Below, one piece after another: positions 1 through 7,489 of a stretch of 16,414 nt of DNA. The translations under genes and the position numbers were made by a program. The notes under the pieces are model-generated. The model did no database searches, had not been told where the DNA came from, and was given only the letters and a program-made list of their open reading frames with translations. Numbering within the stretch: the stretch's first letter is position 1; each line of letters begins with the position of its first letter. Source of the DNA: CAYXZR01 sp964470025 (lineage in GTDB: Bacteria; Patescibacteriota; Patescibacteriia; Buchananbacterales; UBA6539); contig CAYXZR010000022.1 in NCBI GenBank assembly GCA_964470025.1, positions 1 to 16,414 of the forward strand. The letters run 5' to 3'.

Positions 1-1260
1 ATCGATGAGGTGCACATGCTTTCAACCTCAGCATTTAACGCCTTACTAAAGACACTGGAGGAGCCACCAGCACACGCAATCTTTATTTTAGCAACTACTG
101 AGATCCATAAAGTTCCTCAAACAATTATTTCAAGGTGTCAGCGCTTTGACTTTAAAAAAGTTAGTCCTGAGCAATTATATGCACGACTTGATCATATTGC
201 TCAAAGTGAAAAGAAAAAAGTCGATCAAGAGGTGTTTGAGCGGGTTATCGGACATGCTGATGGATGTGTTCGTGATGCTGAAACGCTATTGAGTCAGATT
301 CTTACACTCGACAAAAAACACATTACCATCAAGCAGGCGACTATTATATTGCCGCACTCTGACATTAAAAAAGCAATAGAATACATTCAGAATATATTTG
401 AAGGTAAGTCAACAGAAGCAATAGTCATTTTAAACAACCTTTCGCAAGCAGGTGTTGATTTTAAGACGTTTACTCAGGAGCTTATAGATGTATTACGTAA
501 TATGTTGCTGTTAAAAACTGATCCACAGTTAGATCAATACATCAAACAAATATCAACCGATAGTCGAGAGTCAGTAGAAGAATTAGTATCACAGGTAAAA
601 ATGCAACAGTTACTAACCTTGATCAAATATATTAGAGAGGCCGAGGTAGAAATTAAGTCTGCTCAACTACAACAATTTCCTCTAGAGATTGCAACGTTAA
701 GGTATTTTTCTGACACTGCACCACAAACTCCCGCTTCACCAGTAGCAACTAGTTCAAAGCCAAAGCTTACCCCTACAGAGCCTGCAAAGCCAAAGGTGGA
801 AAGTAAAAAAGAAGCTAAAAAGCCGAGCAAAAAAGAAAAAGATATAGCTAAGAAGGCAGAAGTCGATACTGAGGGTGAAAGTGAAAATCAAAATATCTTA
901 GATATTACACTTGAGCTGATTACTGAAAAGTGGGGAGAGGTTCTTGCTGGATTGCGAGAGTATAGCCATAGCCTTGCTTCTACACTGATAACTCACCAGC
1001 CCGTTAAGCTTGAGGGCGATACTATTCATATTGGATATCAGTATAAGTTTCACCATGATCGAATTACTGAGATAAAAAACAAGCAAGCAATTGAAGACTC
1101 ACTCATGACTATATTTGCCATGCCATTGAGAGTTGCGACGGTAAAGGTTGACAAATTAGCACAAAATACAGTAGAAATAAAAAGCCAGAACGACTCCTTA
1201 GATGGAGAACTAGGAATTGATGCGCTTGCAGCCTCTTTCGGCGGGCAAGTAATTGAATAA
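1..1260 (+). CDS. dnaX: DNA polymerase III subunit gamma/tau, 5'-truncated
   Basis: Clamp-loader ATPase subunit that helps load the beta sliding clamp at the replication fork. The frame is open from base 1, so the start and the Walker A part lie outside the window. The first visible residues, IDEVHMLS, are the Walker B/DExx region. They are followed by NALLKTLEEPP, the sensor-1 segment LATTE and the SRCQRF motif that carries the arginine finger, all typical of DnaX. A helical collar-like region follows, then a Lys/Pro/Glu-rich linker (about bases 720-890) and a C-terminal globular region, suggesting a tau-like long form. I saw no obvious slippery heptamer in the linker but did not search exhaustively. 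Stop TAA at 1258-1260; a tRNA gene begins 4 nt later. Family assignment is firm; the role of the C-terminal domain is inferred. Confidence 0.96.
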   Translation: MDEVHMLSTSAFNALLKTLEEPPAHAIFILATTEIHKVPQTIISRCQRFDFKKVSPEQLYARLDHIAQSEKKKVDQEVFERVIGHADGCVRDAETLLSQILTLDKKHITIKQATIILPHSDIKKAIEYIQNIFEGKSTEAIVILNNLSQAGVDFKTFTQELIDVLRNMLLLKTDPQLDQYIKQISTDSRESVEELVSQVKMQQLLTLIKYIREAEVEIKSAQLQQFPLEIATLRYFSDTAPQTPASPVATSSKPKLTPTEPAKPKVESKKEAKKPSKKEKDIAKKAEVDTEGESENQNILDITLELITEKWGEVLAGLREYSHSLASTLITHQPVKLEGDTIHIGYQYKFHHDRITEIKNKQAIEDSLMTIFAMPLRVATVKVDKLAQNTVEIKSQNDSLDGELGIDALAASFGGQVIE

Positions 1261-1264
1261 GTAG

Positions 1265-1338
1265 TGCCGGATCGTCTAATGGTAGGACGCCTGATTCTGG
1301 CTCAGGTAATCGGGGTTCGAATCCCTGTCCGGCAGCCA
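1265..1338 (+). tRNA. tRNA-Gln (anticodon CTG)
   Basis: A full cloverleaf can be folded. The acceptor TGCCGGA (1265-1271) pairs with TCCGGCA (1328-1334). There is a short D-arm (GTC/GAC), an anticodon stem CCTGA/TCAGG with loop TTCTGGC, and a T-arm CGGGG/CCCTG around TTCGAAT. The anticodon CTG reads CAG (Gln), and the U1-A72 first pair is also usual for tRNA-Gln. Discriminator G is at 1335 and the CCA end (1336-1338) is encoded. It sits 4 nt after dnaX and 12 nt before the next ATG, so it may be cut from a dnaX transcript. No intron. Confidence 0.97.
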
Positions 1339-1350
1339 TAAAATTTCTAA
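1339..1350 (+). promoter_or_regulatory. possible leaderless promoter -10 at tRNA 3' end
   Basis: TAAAAT at 1339-1344 starts directly after the encoded CCA and ends 6 nt before the ATG at 1351, the spacing seen at other genes here. The only -35 candidate at 17-bp spacing is TTCGAA (1316-1321), inside the tRNA T-loop, with three of six consensus matches. Alternatively the downstream gene is simply expressed from the tRNA transcript after 3' processing. Confidence 0.35.
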
Positions 1351-1779
1351 ATGGATTCAAAAGTTTTAAATTATATTGATACTCAGAGAGTCGGTGTTTT
1401 TGCCATCGAGATGCTCGACGGCTCACCACACGCTGCCACTGTGCATTTTGCATACACGCAGGATCCCTTTGAATTTTACATCGTTACCGACGCTACATAT
1501 CGAAAGGCAGAGCCACTACTCAAGAACAAGGAAAGTCGCGCTTCATTTGTCATTGGTTCAAGTGAAGAGGATATGAAGACGTTGCAGTTGGATGGTGTTG
1601 TTCAACTTGTCTCAGCTAATCAAAAGGGGTTACTAGAGGATGTTTACCTGAAGAAATTCCCAGAAAAAACTGAAGACCTAAAAGAAATTCAGGCTGTCTT
1701 TTTTAAATTTACTCCAGCCTGGTGGCGCTTCACTGACTGGACGACACCAGAGGGTAAGTCAATTATTCTTTCAGAATAG
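1351..1779 (+). CDS. pyridoxamine 5'-phosphate oxidase-like flavin-binding protein
   Basis: A 142-aa single-domain protein resembling the PNPOx-like FMN-binding split barrel (general stress protein 26 type). It opens with a helix (KVLNYIDTQRVGVFAI), then the strand pattern SPHAATVHFAY and FEFYIVTDATYRKAEPLLKN, matching the family layout in which the K/R-rich segment contacts the flavin phosphate. The region near the end, FKFTPAWWRFTDW, matches the closing strand of this group. Such proteins bind FMN, F420 or heme and often have unknown substrates; real PdxH activity is not implied. The start is the first ATG after the tRNA; no Shine-Dalgarno is visible. The stop is 5 nt before the next gene, so it likely heads a three-gene unit. 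Confidence 0.8.
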   Translation: MDSKVLNYIDTQRVGVFAIEMLDGSPHAATVHFAYTQDPFEFYIVTDATYRKAEPLLKNKESRASFVIGSSEEDMKTLQLDGVVQLVSANQKGLLEDVYLKKFPEKTEDLKEIQAVFFKFTPAWWRFTDWTTPEGKSIILSE

Positions 1780-1784
1780 AATCT

Positions 1785-2012
1785 ATGAAAAAACTGGAAG
1801 TAGTAAAAGGTGTCACTATCAAATACCATGCCAATGGCAAGACTATTTGGTCAAGGGGAAAAATTAAAGATGGCCAGCCAAATGGCTACTGGGAATGGTA
1901 TCGAATCAATGGCACGCTGAAGCGATCAGGAAACTTTAAAAAAGGTGAACCAGTCGGAGAGTGGAAAACATATGACTCAAAAGGAAAACTTTATAAAACA
2001 ACAAATAAGTAG
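1785..2012 (+). CDS. small MORN/YwqK-type repeat protein
   Basis: A 75-aa protein made almost entirely of about three degenerate MORN-like repeats of roughly 22 residues: YHANGKTIWSRGKIKDGQPN, then GYWEWYRINGTLKRSGNFKKGEP, then GEWKTYDSKGKLYK. Each carries the pattern aromatic-x-x-x-G-x-(hydrophobic)...G-x-(F/I)-K-x-G. This matches short members of the YwqK/MORN_2 group, predicted beta-hairpin surfaces of unclear function. Databases often label them YwqK-family antitoxin, but no toxin partner is visible here. No signal peptide or membrane segment. It starts 5 nt after the PNPOx-like gene, and its TAG stop directly abuts the next ATG, which suggests coupled translation in one operon. Confidence 0.75.
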   Translation: MKKLEVVKGVTIKYHANGKTIWSRGKIKDGQPNGYWEWYRINGTLKRSGNFKKGEPVGEWKTYDSKGKLYKTTNK

Positions 2013-2453
2013 ATGAGAAAAACAAAAAAATATTTACTACAGCTAACTAAAATCACAGATCGGATAACTTCGATTTTTATTTTTGCAGCGATTTTAAGTG
2101 TAATTTTTTTTATTGGCTACGAAGTAATTCAATTATTTCAAAATATATTAATCATCAATTTATCAGAATTTTTACATACACTATCAGTAATTATAATTTT
2201 AGTTAAAGCATATCGCTTACTATTATTTTACCTTGAATCACACCATGTTAGCATCAAGTATATACTCGAGATTGCAATTATTGCCCCAGCCGTCGAAATT
2301 ATTTTTGCAGTGACTGAACGGCCAATTGAGTACAACATCTTGTTTGCAGTATTTTTTGCAGTAAGCTTTACGCTCTACTCAGTTTTTTATTCAAAACTTC
2401 GTCAAACTGATGATCAGTATTGCAAGGAGTTTGACACCCACGAAAAGTACTAG
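2013..2453 (+). CDS. PsiE-family four-helix membrane protein
   Basis: A 146-aa integral membrane protein with four hydrophobic stretches (about residues 18-42, 48-70, 80-100 and 105-127). The segment ESHHVSIKYILEIAIIAPAV resembles the conserved core of the phosphate-starvation-inducible E (PsiE) family, where a histidine-rich turn precedes a helix holding an acidic residue. A charged tail (RQTDDQYCKEFDTHEKY) follows. The biochemical function of the family is unknown, and phosphate regulation cannot be inferred here because no Pho box was identified. The ATG at 2013 directly follows the TAG of the preceding gene with no intergenic base and no Shine-Dalgarno, so translation probably depends on the upstream gene. 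Confidence 0.75.
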   Translation: MRKTKKYLLQLTKITDRITSIFIFAAILSVIFFIGYEVIQLFQNILIINLSEFLHTLSVIIILVKAYRLLLFYLESHHVSIKYILEIAIIAPAVEIIFAVTERPIEYNILFAVFFAVSFTLYSVFYSKLRQTDDQYCKEFDTHEKY

Positions 2454-2470
2454 AGAGCAATAAGGTATCA

Positions 2471-2488
2471 TGCTATACTAAAGTATGT
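2471..2488 (+). promoter_or_regulatory. extended -10 promoter of the DUF4015 gene
   Basis: TGC-TATACT (2471-2479) is an extended -10 element ending 9 nt before the ATG at 2489. No -35 is recognisable at 16-18 bp. The predicted start of transcription (about 2486-2488) leaves a leader of 0-3 nt. Confidence 0.65.
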
Positions 2489-3583
2489 ATGATAGCCACA
2501 ACTCTTGCATATATATCTGCTTCATTGGCGAAAATCGGCATTATCGGCGCTGCTAGTGCTTATGCAATTTCCTTGCCAGTAAGTTCAATGGATAAAATCG
2601 CACGATATATTCCACCGATTGAAGTAAAAGGCGTGTATGCGACTGCATATACTGCTGGTGCAGAGCAACTGCGTGATAGGTTAATCCAGTTAATTGATCG
2701 AACCGAGTTAAATAGTATAGTTATTGATATTAAAGATGCCTCTGGGCGCATCTTTTTTGATACATCAATTGAGCTTGCTGATGAGATAGGTGCAGAAGAG
2801 ATCAGAATCCCTGATCTCAAAGAGCTTATTGACCAACTGCATGAGAAAAACATCTATGTCATAGCTCGCATAGTAGTTATGCAGGATCCACACCTTGCAA
2901 AGAGTCGCGGTGATCTCGCACTCATTGGAACAACGGGTGCACTCTGGCGAGATTGGCGCGGACAAGCATGGGTAGATCCTACCCGTGAAGAGGTGTGGCA
3001 GTACAATATTGATCTAGCAAAAGAAGCGATTACTTTAGGTTTTGATGAGATAAACTTCGACTATATTCGCTTTCCATCGGATGGACCTGTAACTGAAATT
3101 CCGTACACGAAGCAGGAAAAAAATGAAGTGATGAAACAATTTTATGACTTTTTGGGCAAGGAGTTGTTGTACCAGCCTGCGTTTACATCAGCAGATCTAT
3201 TCGGCATGACATTATGGCGTGACGATGGTATGAATATCGGCCAGCGTTTTGCTGATGCAGCGCCAAACTTCGATTTCATAATGCCTATGGTATACCCATC
3301 TCACTATCCCGATGGGTTTGAGGGATTTGCAAATCCCGCAGAGCATCCTTATGAAATCATATATAAAAGCTTAATTAGAGCAGAAAAGATTGACGGCTAT
3401 GATCCCACTAGGCACGCACGGATTCGTCCTTGGCTACAGGATTTTGATCTAGGTGCAGTATATACACCAGAATTAATTAATGCTCAGAAGCAAGCAACCG
3501 TTGACAGCGGGGGAATAGGCTGGATATTATGGAATGCTGCCAATAGATACACTGAAGGCGGTTTAGCTACTAGTAATAATTGA
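2489..3583 (+). CDS. secreted putative glycoside hydrolase, DUF4015 family
   Basis: A 364-aa protein with an N-terminal hydrophobic segment (about residues 5-30, ending near SAYAISLPVSS) that looks like a signal peptide or signal anchor. The rest matches the DUF4015 putative glycosyl hydrolase (TIM-barrel) family: VKGVYATAYTAG at the first strand, SIVIDIKDASG, GFDEINFDYIRFP (about residues 184-196, with candidate catalytic acids E187 and D191), and MPMVYPSHY on a late strand. C-terminal IGWILWNAANRY is also typical. Members are predicted to act on cell-envelope or external polysaccharide; substrate unknown. It has its own promoter just before the ATG and is followed, overlapping its TGA stop, by the promoter of the CAP-domain gene. 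The catalytic role is inferred from family resemblance. Confidence 0.82.
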   Translation: MIATTLAYISASLAKIGIIGAASAYAISLPVSSMDKIARYIPPIEVKGVYATAYTAGAEQLRDRLIQLIDRTELNSIVIDIKDASGRIFFDTSIELADEIGAEEIRIPDLKELIDQLHEKNIYVIARIVVMQDPHLAKSRGDLALIGTTGALWRDWRGQAWVDPTREEVWQYNIDLAKEAITLGFDEINFDYIRFPSDGPVTEIPYTKQEKNEVMKQFYDFLGKELLYQPAFTSADLFGMTLWRDDGMNIGQRFADAAPNFDFIMPMVYPSHYPDGFEGFANPAEHPYEIIYKSLIRAEKIDGYDPTRHARIRPWLQDFDLGAVYTPELINAQKQATVDSGGIGWILWNAANRYTEGGLATSNN

Positions 3584-3608
3584 CAAAAATGCATAGTTAT
3601 GCTATAAT
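3580..3608 (+). promoter_or_regulatory. consensus sigma70 promoter of the CAP-domain gene
   Basis: TTGACA (3580-3585), a 17-bp spacer and TATAAT (3603-3608), preceded by TGC (3600-3602): a perfect -35/-10 pair with an extended -10. The -35 overlaps the TGA stop of the upstream gene. Predicted start near 3615 gives a leader of about 22 nt with no Shine-Dalgarno. Confidence 0.9.
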
Positions 3609-3636
3609 TTTAACATAGAAATATAGCTTAAATTAC

Positions 3637-4956
3637 ATGTTTTCAGACCATAAAAACAACCTTGATAAGAAAAAACCTGGTAAAAAAACCGGAGTTTTTG
3701 TGATTTTGACTATCATTACCAATGTATTTTTGATACTTATTGCGCTATTTAAACCTCACAAATGGGTTAAATTTATCAAAGGCTCTAAGCGAGAGATCGA
3801 AGAATTATCAACCGGTCAGGAAAACTTTAATCGTTTTTCTAAAGATGTAGGAACTCTTTTTGCTGATCTATTTATTCCAAATGAACGAAATGATCATAAG
3901 CCTCGAGCGTTACGTCCAAAGTCATTACTCTGGTATGCAGTTATTGCTGTTGCGGTAAAAGTTGCAGTAACTGGAGCATTGTTTCTTTCGTACCCAACTC
4001 CAGCACAGCTTTCTGCAATCGTCTCATCTAGGATGGTAGAGCTGGCAAATGCTGCTCGAATTGAAGCTGGTGTTGAGCCTTTGAAGGTTAATCAAAATCT
4101 AGTAAATGCTGCAAGCACTAAGGGTGAGGATATGATTGCAAGAAACTATTTTGCACATGATACCCCTGAAGGAAAGCGCCCATGGCAATGGATTGATCGA
4201 TCACAATACGACTATGTTGTGGCAGGTGAAAACCTAGCAATGGATTTTACTAGTGCTGAGATGGTACAAGCTGCATTTATGAAATCACCATCACATAGAA
4301 AAAATATTTTAAATCCAAAGTACAAAGAAACTGGCATGGCAGTACTTCATGGAAGTATCGATGACCGACCAACAATTTTACTTGTACAGTTTTTTGGTAC
4401 ACAGCGATTTGATAGCACTTCACAAGTTGCTACTGCAGAGCCTGTGGTTCAGCCAGCACCATCTCAACCAGCAACTGCACCGGCTATCGCCGAAGTAGAG
4501 CCAGCAGCACCTGTAGATGCATTACCTGAGGTTGCAGGAGAAGAATTAGTTGAGCCAAAAGTAGAGGTGCCAGCACCGGTACAGGGAGAAGCTCCATTAC
4601 CATTTGAGGTTATTGCTACTCAGGAGCCTATTCAGCAGGAAGTAGTTGTTGAGGATGTGCCAATTCAAGCGTTACCAGAATTTGATACACTCAATGAAGG
4701 TGTAATTGCAGTTTCAGTTAGCCAGCGTCCTGCCTATAATACCGTTGATTTATTGATGCGATATTCAAATGCATTTTTTATCGCATTTCTACTCTTCCTA
4801 ATGATTGCTTTTGTTTTCAATGTAGTAGTAAAAATCAGAGTTCAACACTCATCAGTAATCCTCCAAACACTCGCAGTCGTGGTACTTATTGCAACCATGT
4901 TACTCGCAAAACCACACTTTGCCCAAGAGATAACATCAACGTTACTGATATTGTAA
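3637..4956 (+). CDS. membrane-anchored CAP (SCP/PR1) domain protein
   Basis: A 439-aa protein with a basic N-terminus, a first membrane helix (about 18-41), a charged loop, and a second helix (about 98-117). A CAP domain follows (about 128-265): FAHDTPEG with H174, AGENLA with E198, SPSHRKNIL with H220, and TGMAV, the usual CAP metal/cleft residues. A Pro/Ala/Val/Glu-rich linker (about 275-355) leads to two further membrane helices (about 378-402 and 410-427). The CAP domain and linker would lie together in the loop between helices 2 and 3, presumably outside the cell. Bacterial CAP proteins are of mostly unknown biochemistry, often linked to the envelope. It is transcribed from its own consensus promoter and ends before a strong terminator, so probably monocistronic. 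CAP identity is firm; topology is predicted. Confidence 0.88.
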   Translation: MFSDHKNNLDKKKPGKKTGVFVILTIITNVFLILIALFKPHKWVKFIKGSKREIEELSTGQENFNRFSKDVGTLFADLFIPNERNDHKPRALRPKSLLWYAVIAVAVKVAVTGALFLSYPTPAQLSAIVSSRMVELANAARIEAGVEPLKVNQNLVNAASTKGEDMIARNYFAHDTPEGKRPWQWIDRSQYDYVVAGENLAMDFTSAEMVQAAFMKSPSHRKNILNPKYKETGMAVLHGSIDDRPTILLVQFFGTQRFDSTSQVATAEPVVQPAPSQPATAPAIAEVEPAAPVDALPEVAGEELVEPKVEVPAPVQGEAPLPFEVIATQEPIQQEVVVEDVPIQALPEFDTLNEGVIAVSVSQRPAYNTVDLLMRYSNAFFIAFLLFLMIAFVFNVVVKIRVQHSSVILQTLAVVVLIATMLLAKPHFAQEITSTLLIL

Positions 4957-4977
4957 CGAGTAAGGCAATGTAGTAGT

Positions 4978-5002
4978 AAACCCCGCTATGGCGGGGTTTT
5001 TT
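4978..5002 (+). terminator. intrinsic terminator after the CAP-domain gene
   Basis: A GC-rich hairpin pairs AAACCCCGC (4978-4986) with GCGGGGTTT (4991-4999) around a TATG loop, running into a T tract. It lies 21 nt after the stop at 4956 and just upstream of the next promoter's -10. Confidence 0.92.
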
Positions 5003-5015
5003 GTTGATTAAAATA

Positions 5016-5030
5016 TGCTATAATATTGCC
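5016..5030 (+). promoter_or_regulatory. extended -10 promoter of the double histidine kinase
   Basis: TGC-TATAAT (5016-5024) is a perfect extended -10 ending 6 nt before ATG 5031, so transcription is predicted to begin at or next to the A of the ATG. No good -35 is seen; that position falls in the T tract of the preceding terminator. Confidence 0.8.
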
Positions 5031-6563
5031 ATGAAGACAAGGAGGGAAAAAAATAGCAATAAGTATTCTCAAGATCGATTTACTGCGCTTTCAGCACACC
5101 AGCTTCGAACACCGATAACAACTATTCAATGGTCACTGGATGAAGTTCTCAGTGGGAAGTTGGGTGAGATTAATCAAAGGCAAGAATCAAAGCTACGTGA
5201 TGCCTATGTAGGCAGTAGATTATTGGGACAAACTATCTCTGATTTATTAATGGTTGCGGAGATAGATAGCGGTGCACTAACATTAAATACACAGCTAGTA
5301 GATATTAGCGGTATTTTGAAGGAGGTTATTGATTCGGAAAAAGAATTTGCCCAGGCTGTAAACGTGTCAGTTAGCTTGGTGTGTAATAAATCAAAAAAAA
5401 TTGAAGTTGATCCAACTAGATTCCGTAAAGTGAGTAAATCAATTATTCAGAATGCTTTAACATATTCAAAATCACCAGGAAAAATTAAAGTTTCAGTAAA
5501 ATATCAGAATCGTGGGGTTACTATTACTTTCTATGATAATGGAATCGGCATCCCTAAGAAAGACATTGATAAAATATTTGATAAGTTTTATAGGTCAAAA
5601 AACGCAACAAAGCGCAAGGCTAATGGACTCGGAATTAAGCTGTATATTGCAAAGAAGCTAATTGAGGCTCATGGTGGAAGTATTAAATGTGAAAGCTCAA
5701 AAGAGATCGGAACGATATTTACAATAACTTTAAAAAATAAAATCCCCACGGCAGTACAAACCTCATCAGCCGGTATGGTGAGTACGGGGCAAGTGATGAG
5801 TGAACAAGAAAAACAATTTCTTAATATCACTGTACATGAACTACGCAGCCCCCTAAATAATATTCAATGGACACTAGAAGCCTTATCACCTAGACTTGAA
5901 GGTATTCTAGATACTGATGAATATGCTTCAATCAAAACTATAAAATCACAAACTAGTAGAATGCTGCGACTCGTAAGTGATCTACTTGATGTTGGTAAAC
6001 TACAAGAAGGAAAATTTTCTCTTGAGATAAAGAGTCTCAAGCTAAATGCAGTTGTAAAAGGTCTTATAGATGAGTTTCAAGTAGCAGCAAATAAGAAAAA
6101 TATCTCACTAAAGTACAAACAGTCACTTACTGCTCGAAGAGCTAAAATAAAAGGAGATCAGGAGCGGTTACAGCAGGTTCTTAGTAACCTACTTTCAAAC
6201 GCTGTAAAATATACAGAGAATTCAGGTATTGTAAAGGTTTCGTACTCCATTGTATCGGGAAAGCATCTCGAGCAGACAAATGAGAAACTTGTAAATAGGT
6301 CAATCAATATCTCAAATACAAGAAAAAAATATGCAGTTATCGAAGTTGCAGATTCTGGAATGGGTATTTCAAAAATTGACCAAAAGAAGATATTTGGACG
6401 TTTCTTTAGAACAAAAAAAGTGCTACAATCAAATACAGAAGGAACAGGACTAGGCCTGTTTATAAGTAAAACTATTGTAGATGCCCATGGAGGAACTATG
6501 TGGCTTACCAGTATCCCAAACCAAGGAACAAGTTTTTTTATTGCTTTTCCAGTAAGTAAGTAA
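5031..6563 (+). CDS. soluble tandem histidine kinase (two HisKA-HATPase modules)
   Basis: A 510-aa protein holding two complete histidine-kinase transmitter modules in a row. Module 1: H-box AHQLRTP with H23, N-box QNALTYS with N141, G1 DNGIGIP with D169, and G2 ANGLGIKL (197-203), where the usual first glycine is alanine. Module 2: H-box VHELRSPL with H269, N-box SNAVKYT with N390, G1 DSGMGIS with D441, and canonical G2 GTGLGL (471-476). There is no membrane helix, no PAS, GAF or HAMP domain and no receiver; the first H-box begins only 20 residues from the N-terminus. ATG 5031 is chosen over an in-frame TTG at 5001 because the TTG lies upstream of the -10 box, in the terminator tail. corA begins 2 nt after the stop. 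No response regulator is in the window. Confidence 0.9.
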   Translation: MKTRREKNSNKYSQDRFTALSAHQLRTPITTIQWSLDEVLSGKLGEINQRQESKLRDAYVGSRLLGQTISDLLMVAEIDSGALTLNTQLVDISGILKEVIDSEKEFAQAVNVSVSLVCNKSKKIEVDPTRFRKVSKSIIQNALTYSKSPGKIKVSVKYQNRGVTITFYDNGIGIPKKDIDKIFDKFYRSKNATKRKANGLGIKLYIAKKLIEAHGGSIKCESSKEIGTIFTITLKNKIPTAVQTSSAGMVSTGQVMSEQEKQFLNITVHELRSPLNNIQWTLEALSPRLEGILDTDEYASIKTIKSQTSRMLRLVSDLLDVGKLQEGKFSLEIKSLKLNAVVKGLIDEFQVAANKKNISLKYKQSLTARRAKIKGDQERLQQVLSNLLSNAVKYTENSGIVKVSYSIVSGKHLEQTNEKLVNRSINISNTRKKYAVIEVADSGMGISKIDQKKIFGRFFRTKKVLQSNTEGTGLGLFISKTIVDAHGGTMWLTSIPNQGTSFFIAFPVSK

Positions 6564-6565
6564 CT

Positions 6566-7485
6566 ATGGCAATCANNNNNNNNNNGTAAAATTCGAAGGA
6601 ATCACCTGGCATCATCTCACTGACTTTTCACAAGAAGATACCACCTATTTACAAAAGCATTTTAGATTTCATCCTTTAGATATTAAAGATTGCCTTGGAG
6701 ATGACCAGCGCACCAAGATAGATAGCTATAAAAACTACCTATTTATTATTATTCAAATTCCAGAGTTTGACCGTGACTTGAATAAGGTAAATACTCAGCA
6801 ATTCTATTTATTTGTAGGAAAGAATTATGTTGTAACTATTAGCCAGTCGCGACAAAAGTTTTTGAATAATTTTTTCTACAAGATGTCTAACAATCAGAGA
6901 ATGAAAAAAGATATCTTAGCGGATGGTTCAGGATACTTGTTGTATAGAATTTTAGATGATACATTTCGTCAGCAATGGCGAGTATTGAATAGAATTGATC
7001 ATGACATTAGACAAATTGAAAAAGATATTGATTTAGGAAAAGGCAAGAGAGCAGTGTATGAAATAGCAAATTTACGTAAAGCACTAGTTCAAATTAGGTC
7101 GATAATTAGTCCACTTCGACTCGCAGTGAATGAGCTGAGTCGAATGAATATTACTTTCTTTCGAAAAGATATTAATGTATACTTTGATGATATTGATGAT
7201 TATGTTGATAAGATTTGGTTTTCACTCGAAAATTATCGTGATAGGCTATTAAGCCTTCATGATATTAATGAATCATTAATATCATACAACACCAATAAGT
7301 TTATGGGCGTGTTAACTATGTTTTCTGTAGCCTTGCTTCCGCTCACTGTATTAACAGGCATCTATGGTATGAATATTGATCTACCATTTGCACAACATCC
7401 AGTAGTTATTTGGGCACTTTTTATAGGATTGGTTGTTGTTGATGTATTTTTGTTTATAGCATTTAAACGTAACGATTGGATATAA
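6566..7485 (+). CDS. corA: CorA-family magnesium/divalent cation transporter, interrupted by gap
   Basis: The reading frame from 6586 to 7485 encodes a CorA protein: VKFEGITWHHL and FRFHPLDIKDCLGDDQRTKI match the start of the CorA cytoplasmic domain. A long helical region (LNRIDHDIRQIEKDI onward) follows, then two C-terminal membrane helices with the signature YGMNI (GMN motif) in the loop and a basic end (KRNDWI). CorA pentamers carry Mg2+ and related ions into the cell. The likely start is ATG 6566, coding MAI before the 10-N gap. As drawn, that ATG is one frame off from the rest, so the true gap length is not 10. The gene follows the double kinase by 2 nt and precedes the PfkB gene by 4 nt, indicating an operon. 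Confidence 0.9.
6576..6585. other. assembly gap (10 N)
   Basis: Ten unknown bases inside the N-terminal codons of corA. ATG 6566 is in frame 2 while the CorA frame after the gap is frame 1, so the true gap must differ from 10 (for example 8, 11 or 14) if the gene is intact. CorA homologues have few residues before this point, so little sequence is probably missing. Confidence 0.95.
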
Positions 7486-7489
7486 ATAT

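Noticed and set aside
1109..1453. A 114-codon minus-strand frame across the end of dnaX, the tRNA and the flavoprotein gene
   Set aside because: It is antisense to the tRNA; the stretch GFEPRLPEPESGVLPLDDPA is the familiar artefact produced by translating a tRNA gene backwards, and it overlaps two better-supported genes.
2431..2436. TTGACA as -35 for the DUF4015 gene
   Set aside because: It lies 37 bp from the TATACT box, far outside the 15-19 bp range, and is within the PsiE coding region.
1785..2453. MORN/YwqK protein with its neighbour as a toxin-antitoxin pair
   Set aside because: The antitoxin label comes from database naming only; the adjacent PsiE-type membrane protein is not a known toxin and no killing domain is visible.
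5001..5030. TTG at 5001 as start of the histidine kinase
   Set aside because: It lies in the T tract of the preceding terminator and upstream of the TATAAT box, so it would not be in the transcript; ATG 5031 fits.
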